A stretch of 64,000 nt of DNA from Trileptium ribeirensis (taxonomy: Eukaryota > Nematoda > Enoplea > Enoplida > Thoracostomopsidae): NCBI GenBank assembly GCA_030248225.1, contig JASANE010003297.1:1-64000 (forward strand), read 5' to 3'. Below the pieces are notes generated by a model. It saw only the letters and a list, made by a program, of their open reading frames with translations. It searched no databases and was not told where the DNA came from. The position numbers and the translations under genes are program-made. Shown here in pieces: positions 35,453 through 44,503 of the stretch (positions within the stretch are counted from its first letter, which is position 1; each line of letters begins with the position of its first letter).

Positions 35453-37017
35453 TGAGATAAGAAGTAAAAGTTAGAAATTTAGGAAAATTTGTTACCAAAA
35501 GTACCGGCTCCGGTCCATAACTCCGGAACCGTTGGGAATTCCAAAATTTTATACTCAATATCTCTTGTAGCAAATTTCACGGTCTTTCGAATGGGACCGG
35601 TTTCGTGGAAATCCGACCCGGATCCACGGACTTAGGGACAAATTAGTATATAAGTAAGCTGGTAAAATGCATTTAACCAAATAATTCGGCGAATTATGGA
35701 CAGAAAACCGTATGAGTGGTATCGTTAGAAACCCCAGACCCGAGGCTTTCATTTGAGCCCGGACGGGTCTAGCTGCGCCCACTTTTAGATACCCCGTACG
35801 AGGATTTCAAAATAACGCCCCGACAGGCGTGTCACCCCTCATTAGATTCCCCTTGTCGAGACGAACCCAAGGATATATAAAACACCCCAGAAAAGTATAC
35901 CCCGAACCCAGGCGAGCCGTTTAAACACCTCGATTTGTGAAAAATTTGGCATGGACCTTCCCCCAAGAGCTAATTTTCCCCCTGTCGACCGAATACGGTC
36001 CTGTTACATATTGTTTTGCTCGGACGGACTTGTTGAGTCCGGATCCGAGTCTGGTTTGGCACTCTGGCCATTCCCCGAGGACCCCCACCCTCTTTTTACC
36101 CCATCGCCGTCGCTTTCTTTCCTTTTGTTTACATAAGCCGCGTCTAGATATTCTAACCCCAATCCCAAATGTGTAAAATGTATATGTATATATATATGTT
36201 TCTATAAAATATAGACATATTAATATAAATTTAATGTGAATTTTCTAAGTTTCATATTAGCTGGACGTAAGGGCACTGTTGATAGTGTAGGTTAATACAA
36301 ATTGGATAGCTTAATATTGGCCAAATTCACACACGATTAAGTAAATATGTGGCAGGGACGTTCAACGATGGTGACTAAGTTGACTCCTAGGAATGTAAGC
36401 TTTGTGGACTTCGTGTTGTTTAGCTGCCGCACAAGACTGATATTAGAATGGAGATCCACACTTGTTTGAGTAAACAATACTTTAATATAATGTTGCTACG
36501 GAATTTGACAGTTTAATATTGCCAGGACACGTGGATTATATGTATGATTGGAGTACCTTATCAGCAAGTTGATGGCTACCTGTATTGTGCTTGTAAACGC
36601 TTGTATGGAGATGGCGGCGGGATATAAAGCAGTAGTTTGAATTTAGTGTAATTCTGTTATAACACCGATGGTTTACTATGAATTGGTGGCTTATAATACG
36701 AAGCTTTGCGCGAAAGTCGGTAGTTTAACTTCACAACTCACTGTTTTATATATAGATGTTTCTAGACGGTCCTGTGTTTAATTTTGAGAAGTTTGGTAGA
36801 GTTAATATTAAATCGTGGTAAACAAAACAATAAATCATTATAATTAAGTAAGATTTTATATAAAATACGGCTCGAAATTTCCGAAAATATGATCGGAATT
36901 CGGCCGATAACAATATTGATTTAATTAAGTAAGATTGGATCAGAAAATCGGCCAAAAGTGCTGAATAAGCACTTTAACCGATCAACAAGTTTGAAATTTC
37001 AAAAATTTGAAATCCAG

Positions 37018-37056
37018 TATAAAAGCAGACCCGCATAAACAAAACAGCGTTCAGTA
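37018..37056 (+). promoter_or_regulatory. Core promoter of G2: TATA box plus TCAGTA initiator
   Basis: TATAAAAG at 37018-37025 and TTCAGTA at 37050-37056 place the likely start at the A of TCAGT, about 35 bp after the T of TATA. CGGCAGCGCAGAGTTCGGTC follows directly, as in G1. Confidence 0.6.
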
Positions 37057-38039
37057 CGACTGCGGCAGCGCAGAGTTCGGTCGTTTTGCAGACCGGCTCT
37101 GTCGCTTTAGTTATTCATGCTTTTACTTCATCAACGGCTGTTTTTCTTTTGGTTTATGGCTTTCGGATTTGCAAGCAGATGGACGAGCGATGCGCGTTGC
37201 CCGATTGGAATCGCCTACGTAAGTGTGGACAGGGAGACCGGGATCCGTAGTAGAGGTAGAGTGTCTGTTAGGCCCGATAAGTGAGCAGATTAACAGATGT
37301 AGATGTAAGCCATTCGCATTGATCCGTCTTAAGCTTTAGTTGCTACGGACTCCCTGTCCGCGCTTTTAGTCTACCTGATAGATAGTCCGCCCTAGCTTGT
37401 CCAGCAGACCCGTAATCGCCAGCGGAAATATTCGACGCCCACTTCTCAAACCAAAGTCGTACTGGACCTCCCTCGGTCAATGAGTTAGGACACAAATAAC
37501 ACGCGACACTCGCGTTAAGATTTCATCTACATGTTTCCCTGAGTCGAGATGAGCTTGGAGAAAATTTTAGTTTGAGCTGACCGAGGTTAAACAAACCTTT
37601 TTTCACGAAAGCATCTTGATTAAGCAAGCCGCATCGATTAGTACTCCGAATCATCCACGGTCATACACTCATGTGCACGTTTTTGGACCAGTCAACATTG
37701 GCTTCCAAGGTTGCAAGCGTTTTTTCGTTTTCGCTGGACAAAAGTCCGTCCAGTTGTTTTGATTTTGTGACAGTAGTAATTAACTGGCATTTGTGTATCG
37801 ATTTACTTGAAGAACGTGTTCAAATTTTATTAACAAGATACTGGTGTCAGAGGCAGCGTCCGCCTGCCTGAAGTTCGCATTGAAACTTACATAGACATAC
37901 CGAACCTAAGGCCATGTGAGCGAGATAGCTCCTCTAGGTAGGAAGTAGCGCATTTTAGGAATTAACCCAGCAAAGTTGTTAAACTTCTAACCGGATCTAT
38001 AGGAGGATCCGAACTATAGGTTCAAGGTTTAAAACGCTC

Positions 38040-38620
38040 AAATGTCGAATCATAAACTCAAACCCGATGACCCTCAAAGGGGTCACTCTCTGCAAAACGA
38101 GAAAATTTGAGTAACTCAAGTTCTTTTCCAGGAATTTTGTTAGAACTTTGGCAGCCCCTTTGTGGCACCGTCCGCTAATAAACAGGACCCCAAAATTTGT
38201 TGATTTCGCTTTAGAAACATAAACCCGACGGCCTTGAAGTGGCCTAACCCCCATTAGAAATGTGAAATTAACATTAAAAGTAAAGTATTTTAAGAACTTC
38301 TCTAGGAATTTCACTGAAACTTTCGCTGTTTCTTCGTAGGGATGTCCGCTATTGGACACCGCCCTGAAACCTGATATTACTATATCGGAATCACAAACCC
38401 GATGGCCTGGAAATGGCCTGACCCTGTCAAAATGTGGAAATGTAGTCAAAATTAAAATATTTACGGATTCCCTTCAGGAATCTTGGTGAAGCTCTCGCAG
38501 TTTCTTCGCAAGCATGTCTGCTTTAAGGTAGGATCATAAACTTTAACTTTATCATGTCGGAATTAGAAACCCGATGGCCCGATAATGGTCCGTTTTTACC
38601 CGAACTTTACACATCAATAT
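38040..38620 (+). repeat. Tandem array of about 170-bp units in G2
   Basis: AAACCCGAT/C recurs at 38060, 38221, 38395 and 38567 (periods 161, 174, 172). Each is followed by a small stem such as GGCCTGGAAATGGCC, then a GGAATTT..CTGAAACTTTCGC block. The 150-codon open frame on the - strand here is a by-product of the repeats. Confidence 0.75.
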
Positions 38621-40388
38621 CTGGACATCGGTTCCAGGAAGTTTAACAATTTTTCTTGTAGATATAGAGGCCCAGCAGGCCTTTCGTTTAAGCTATTGAG
38701 CCCGGCAAAGCCGTGGCCCGTTCAAAACTTACGACCAATCTAAGTCCGACCCGCACCACAGTTGCTCGAATTGCAGTTCAAATTTCGTAATACAGACTGT
38801 TTCTGTAAGTCTGTTTTGGTCTTGCTTTTCCACGCGTTTTAGCTGGGGAAAGGAAAATATCAAATTCCCCAGTGTTGATAAGTTGCGTTAGCAGTGAAAA
38901 TATTTTAGGATTTCAAGATTGTCGAAGTCGCCAAATGCGACTTCGAGTCTATCGGGTCTCGGCCCGACGGACCATTTTTGTGAGGACCGTTGACCCGGTC
39001 CTAGATATTCGAAGAAGAAGGTCAAACCCCGCCACCAGGCACAAGTTCGTAGAAAAAGGCTGGTAATCTAGGAAGGTACGGCGAATTGCAGTTTTCTCCA
39101 GCCCCTACGGAATTTAAACTCAAATCTCGATCGAGAATTAGGAGACAAATTAGTCTGAGGATATCTACCGAATAGGATTAAGCTAGAAAATTGGCTACGG
39201 TTGTCCTATCAACCGGGGCCTTCGTTTATTGCCTCGTCTAGTCGAGCAGGAATTGCTCGAAACAACACTTAAATTTCAATACCAAATTGAACTCGTTTTT
39301 GAACATTTCCCAAGTCCAATCAAGGCAGGCTTTAGTATTATTGGAGTAATGCCGACGGCCCACGAGGCCTTGCCTCTGATATTGTTCGTTTCGATTAAAA
39401 GCATAGTTACAGCCCGTATAGTATGTACGACAAAATTTGGAATTGGGAAAAGCTCAAAATTCGGTCCCAACTTCTGTCTACCGGGACCCCGTAAGTGTCC
39501 GAAAGCCAAGACCGCCCCAATCGTTCCTTTTTCTGTTGTTGCAAATCAAGTTGTTGTATTGGAAGCATTTGTTCCTTCCATGACCCGGATCAAAGAATTA
39601 CGAAAATCAGGGCCTAAATTCCACCGTGCTTGTGGAACAATCTCGTAGAGAATAAGGATCAAAGTTATGTAGTGTATCCGGATATTTCAGAACAAAGTTC
39701 CTATCACATTTCAAACTTGTATGTATGTATGCGAGTAGGGGAGAAAATTTTGTATCGTACTGTGGTCGCACACTTAGAAAAGAACTTAGGAGTCGTACCG
39801 AGGAACGTTGTATTGCATTATCCTGACTTAATAAGTATCATTGTCTCAATTGTTGTGTTGTGTTGTCATAAGTTAACCGCATCGCTACTAACTGCGAAAA
39901 TAAGTTACTGATCATTATGTACCATAGTTTTGTGATTTGCATGAGCAAGATGAAGTCTCGCAAACGTCCCGTTGCACGCTCATCCCCGTATCCCCGCCTC
40001 GTTCCGCCTTTCGCTTACCCGAACCTATTGTCGTGTCGGAGTTCCCCTCGTGTTACCAAGTCTAGTCCTAAGCATATAGTTATTTCGATGGCGCCTTCAT
40101 GATGTCGATAACTAACCGTAGCACCCATTAGTACTAATCTTAACTTCACCTTCCACTGTTTTCACAAGTAAGGTAAGCGCAGCTGTCATGAGATAAGGCT
40201 TCACAGTACATGCCGTGTTTTGACTCAGCTGTGAGAGTTCCGTGAAAAAGGCGATGACTCCGCGACCCTCCCCAACCGATGCTCTGCTTATTACGTATTA
40301 GCGTGCTATAAATGTGACATAACGCTATTGTATCTGCCCGTACAATATGTATCTGTCCGCGTACCCGTAAAATTTTGTGTAACTCATC

Positions 40389-40394
40389 AATAAA
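40389..40394 (+). promoter_or_regulatory. Candidate poly(A) signal of G2
   Basis: AATAAA in the context CATCAATAAATGCTCGCTGA, shared with G1. It is followed about 70 bp later by the conserved GGGGTTTGAAATCCGTCACC block. Confidence 0.4.
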
Positions 40395-40794
40395 TGCTCG
40401 CTGAAAACCCGAATCGAGTAAGTGTTTTGTTGACCCACTGTAGCGATAGGAATTGAAGGGGTTTGAAATCCGTCACCCCGATCGACGACCCACGTTCAGG
40501 TTTGACACGCGCATCGAAGAAGCAAACCTGAGCGTGACTCGCCGATTACAAATTAGTTTATTCATCATTGTTGTTGTATAGGTACGGCTGGTGCGACTCA
40601 TTAGCAAAGAAAATTTTAAACTCACGCTGAGCACCCAAACTAGGAAATTAGATACGCGCGGATCCGACGTTAAACGTCTAGGGATTTGTCGGACCCTAGT
40701 GGGGGCCACTGGCTAAAACAAAACTAAATAAATTGCCCATTTTAGAAAGTGCAAAAGAATTTTATACTTCCCGGGTTTAGACGTGGAGAGGGAA

Positions 40795-41089
40795 TAGTGG
40801 TACGGTCTCTTTGGCCTGTGAGCAGGTGACGGAGCCGACCTCCCTGGGGACCTCAAAGGTAGTACCTCGTAGACTACGTGCGCAACCCGTCCGGCAGGAT
40901 CAGAACACATCCTGTGAAGCGCTCCTGCGGCTTGCTAAGCTCCGTCATTTCTTGGGCCTGACTCGCGTGGGAAAAGACATTCGCGTGATTGAAACCCATC
41001 AGGTCCGCCCTTGAAGTCACGATAGCCGGGGTCGTATGGGCATTGCGTCTGGGAAGTGCGCAGTGCAGCAGCGTCACGTCGATATTACA
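40795..41089 (+). repeat. Near-invariant 3' terminal block of G2
   Basis: Counterpart of 7257-7550. It includes an open frame of 67 codons (40811-41014, starting MACEQVTEPTS), 63 of which encode the same residue as in G1. It overlaps the stretch of highest nucleotide identity between the two elements. No known protein family is recognised. Confidence 0.7.
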
Positions 41090-41169
41090 CAATTTTAGAT
41101 CAAAATTTTAAATTTTTCGAGCCATTTCACACGATTTTCAAACATTTTTTATGAGTTCTTTATTTATAG

Positions 41170-41326
41170 GTGACGATCGTGAGCTTGAAGCGCTCATTGC
41201 GAAGGCTGCGGCCGAACGGAATCAATACGAAGACGATGACGATCAACAATTAACGCCCATTCCATACGAATTGCGGCATAGTGATGCCGTTGAAGTTGGT
41301 GGACTCTATGATCCGCAGTATTCGGG
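41170..41326 (+). CDS. ANK: Ankyrin exon 7: end of linker, entry to ZU5
   Basis: Model residues 332-383 plus two bases. Exon 6's C plus GT gives R, then DDRELEALIAKAAAERNQYE, a predicted helix, an acidic DDDD stretch, and finally VGGLYDPQYSG leading into the ZU5 domain (vertebrate ankyrins have [15 protein letters not shown] here). The acceptor TTTATAG ends at 41169. The donor is GG|GTTAGT at 41327. The exon ends in phase 2 and needs one base, which exon 8 supplies. The longer open frame past 41326 is intron read-through. Confidence 0.9.
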
Positions 41327-43276
41327 GTTAGTGCACAGTTTTTTGCCCGCCGTCTTTGTATTTTGAAGAGGTAATGAGATACTGTTGAAATATTAATATG
41401 ATAATCACCGTATAGTATTGAGTGCAACGATAATAATTGATTAAGTTTGGTGTTTAAACATGGTATCATATCGCCGTCGGTGTTTTTCTAACATGGGCTG
41501 TGGCCTGTGGCGCATGATAAGTTTAGCTTAATTAAACGAAAATGTAGTAATAGTCTTGAAACGGTAATCAAGACCATTAGTTTGCTTTGAGACATTATGT
41601 TATGTGTTAACATGTATCTTTCGTGGAAGTTTTTATTTCCAGGAGCTATCATTTTCATCTGAGGGTAAATAATGGTTGTGCAATCTGAATTCATCATTCT
41701 GACCCTGAAATTAAAACTTATTGGTCCACCAGTTTGATGTTTGGTGATACTTCAGCTTGTCTCTACAAGTGCTAAAAATCTATATTGCCCAAGCCATGTC
41801 TTTAAATTATTGCTTTAAAAGAGTTCAAATGGGGTGATTTCGGCCTGGTGGATAGATTTTTATTCGAGTTCTTTTATTCGTTGTTTATTCGGAGTTTAAC
41901 ATTCATTTCAGGCCGTTCTGACTTTTTGGTGTCTTTTTATGGTTATGTATTATACCATTAGTCAATCTTGAAACAAAAGTAAATTTGATACCTTACGACT
42001 GATCTCGGCTAGCAGGTTCAGGAAAAATAGTTAGTTGGGACACTTATGAGCCCTCCATCCAGAAAATAATGAATTTTCAAAATACAGGGGCAATTTTAGT
42101 ACTATCCGAGTTTGCTTGCTGCACCTCGTGCGGAAGGTACAATTTCGGCCATATTTTGACAGTTAACAATAGTCGGTTCTGTACCATTCGATTCGTTAAC
42201 CTTGTTGTTGAACTTAGTCGATTGGATCAAAATCAGCTAATCCTTTCATGACTTAGCGAGTTGTTACGTTTAGCCTTAGGCTTAGGCTTACGATTAATCG
42301 TATCTATGCGCAAAAAAGTAAAAAATTAAATAAAAATTGGAAAATATTTTATCAAAGTAATCGGGAAAAATTTGTCACTTTGTTTTAATAAATCATTTCT
42401 GAGCCGGTTCGACGAGGTGAGGCGAATGACAGTAAAGTTACCATTCAAACTTGTCTTGGTTTTTGTTTATGGTATAACAAAAATACTTGTTTTCTTTAAA
42501 GCTACATGCTGTGCCAGAGTACAATTATTGCTTTATAACCAACGTACAGTGTCATTCAATTCTGGACAATGGTGAATATGTTCAGTTCCTCCGTTCCATT
42601 AGTGCATACTTCTTAGGCTGTTTGCATTGACTGTGGCAATATATTGTTTGACAATATAATATTGCTATTCTGTTGACATCATCAAAACAAGTTTTACGTG
42701 TATTACATTGAAGCAATTGAAAATACTTTATGCTCTTATGTTAAATGCTTAGTAAATAAAGCAATACCAACTATTGATAAATGGCTATTACAAATCGTAT
42801 TAATTATTATTTAAGATGACCATACTACGAGGGGAGACTAGGAGTTACCCAAGGATCGTTCCGTTAAACCAAACTTTACCCCACCCTTTAGGCGCAGTAC
42901 CACCTTCGCGCAGTTATTGTCTTACTGATCGTTTGAGGCACAATTTTATCATGGTTTAATTTATTATTATGCGTTTATGTTAAATTTTTGTAATCGTGTG
43001 CTTAATTTTCATTTTCATATTGGCAACGTAAACAACTTTAATAATTTTGTGCTAGTTCATCATCGAACAAGAGTGCTACTGCGACCAACCTGCCTTAGTG
43101 TCTGTCGAAATGTTCCAAAATCAGTTCATGAGCTAACTCTAAAGTCCCACGATAGCACTGATACACCAGCAATGCATTAATGGTTACGCTGCAGCTATTT
43201 TAATAAAAAAGCTTTCGGCCTTTATTTTTCCTCCAATGGTGATAAAGGCGAAATTTTTTTTAATTTTAAATATATA
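41327..43276 (+). other. Start of intron 7, nothing recognised
   Basis: AT-rich sequence without gene, RNA or clear repeat. The intron extends to 54443. Confidence 0.55.
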
Positions 43277-43440
43277 CAGTACTCGTCAGAAATGAGTGTC
43301 ACATTTCGAACGAACGAACATCGAACAAATTTTATTTATTCTCGAACACTTTTCGAACAGCTTTCGAACAAATTTAAACAAGTGCGCTAAAATTTCAGCA
43401 ATCAAAATTTTAGAAATTTCGTTTTTGTGAGTATTTTTAA
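43277..43440. mobile_element. MITE, family A (one clear end)
   Basis: Starts TA|CAGTACTCGTCAGAAATGAG, the best match to a Tc1/mariner-type CAGT terminus with TA in this family, followed by CGAACGAACGAACATCGAAC. The right end is not clear. Confidence 0.5.
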
Positions 43441-44248
43441 ACTTTACTAGAAAATAAAACTAAAAACTAAAAAATAAAACCAGCTTAGCAGATTTTTAAC
43501 CAAAAAATTTTTGGGAGCATCAAAAGCAACCATGTAATTTTAAAATCTTTGGGTAGTAATGTTCAAGCACCCAGAAATTTTCTGAATGCAATAAAGACCT
43601 AGGAATTTTAATTTTGAAGAGCAAAATTTATTCTCTTCAGTTATAAGGTGACGATAATTAGTAGACTAAAGTGTGATAATGGTGGTCGACGGTTAACGGG
43701 TAAATTGTGGCTACCATTGCTAAATTTAGCTGCAAAAATCTGGATTTATGGCTGCCGCAAATTCTGTTGGTACAAACACGGCAATACTTGATGTTGCAGC
43801 GTGCCTTTAAGTGCACACGTTTATCTGTGAACGCTGTATAATACTTGGTTGGAGCTTATTTCAACTTTTGCAAGTCACAGATCATGCACATTATCATATA
43901 ACGAAGCAAAATTCAGTCGCGGTCGGTTGTATGCATTTAGTGGCGCAGCAGGCTATTCGGAAACGAAGGGGGCACAATCAAAAGTGACCGGTTCAGAGGG
44001 AAAATTGCGGGTGCCGCTTTACAGCGGCTCTCCTTTGATGTAACCGAAAAACGTGTTATTTCGATGAGATACGCGTTTTTGAAAAAAGTGCCCAAAACGT
44101 CAAAAATACCACTTTTGACACAGTTTGTGGACCGAAAAACGTGTTATTTCGATGAAAGTGGAGCGCACCCACCCGGCCCGTACAGTCTCCCCTATGCTTC
44201 GGACGGCGAACGCTACACTTAGTATGTACATTAGTAATATTACTATAT
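43441..44248. other. Intron 7 stretch with a short direct repeat
   Basis: CCGAAAAACGTGTTATTTCG occurs at about 44043 and 44132, flanking palindromic ACTTTTGACACAG-type sequence. An open frame 43849-44043 ends at the first copy, but nothing supports it as an exon. Confidence 0.45.
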
Positions 44249-44403
44249 ACATTACTCGTTAAAAATGACTGTCACTCGCTCGCGACTCGTTCAAAATAAA
44301 TTTCTTGTACAAATAAAATTTATTATTAATTTAAATAGTTTCGTAATCTCGACCGCGCCACTCGGTCGCTCTAAATGCGACGGTCGTCTCCGGCGTGTAC
44401 TGT
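44249..44403. mobile_element. MITE, family A (complete)
   Basis: ACATTACTCGTTAAAAATGA then CTGTCACTCGCTCGCGACTC at the left, and GCGACGGTCGTCTCCGGCGT ending GTACTGT at the right. The interior TTTATTATTAATTTAAATAG is shared with the copy at 27606. Confidence 0.7.
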
Positions 44404-44435
44404 CCATACTGTAATGCACGTCCTAAAAACATGTA

Positions 44436-44503
44436 TAGTCAAACTCAAAAATAAACGCACGTTTTCCGCGAAAAATTTGCGTTTATTTTTGAGCGTGACT
44501 GCT
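44436..44503. mobile_element. Tc1-like MITE, family B (minimal hairpin)
   Basis: TAGTCAAACTCAAAAATAAA then CGCACG, mirrored by GCGTTTATTTTTGAGCGTGA then CTGCTA. At about 68 bp it is nearly all stem. Confidence 0.65.

Larger units (their letters stand above)
33594..41089 (+). mobile_element. Giant non-coding LTR-like element G2
   Basis: A 7496-bp unit flanked by a perfect 4-bp duplication CAAT (33590-33593 and 41090-41093). It begins TGTAACAGATCC and ends GTCGATATTACA. It is the inverted sibling of G1. Its extra length is mostly in 39.23-40.43 kb, which G1 lacks. Core promoter at 37018-37053, AATAAA at 40389, a consensus splice donor AAG|GTAAGC at about 40171. If it is an LTR, U3 would be about 3.4 kb and U5 about 0.7 kb. 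Open frames of up to 150 codons exist but follow tandem repeats or are absent from G1, so I do not call genes. It ends 80 bp upstream of ankyrin exon 7. Confidence 0.75.

Noticed and set aside
37997..38449. 150-codon open frame on the - strand
   Set aside because: It runs through the 170-bp tandem array of G2, is not kept in G1, and has no recognisable homology.
39229..39648. 139-codon open frame in G2
   Set aside because: Absent from G1, no motif recognised, and composition is not clearly coding. Mentioned only as part of the G2-specific segment.
7257..41089. A single 33.8-kb transposon with 7-kb terminal inverted repeats and ankyrin exons as cargo
   Set aside because: Each arm has its own TG...CA boundaries and its own 4-bp duplication (CTAG for G1, CAAT for G2), so they are two independent insertions.
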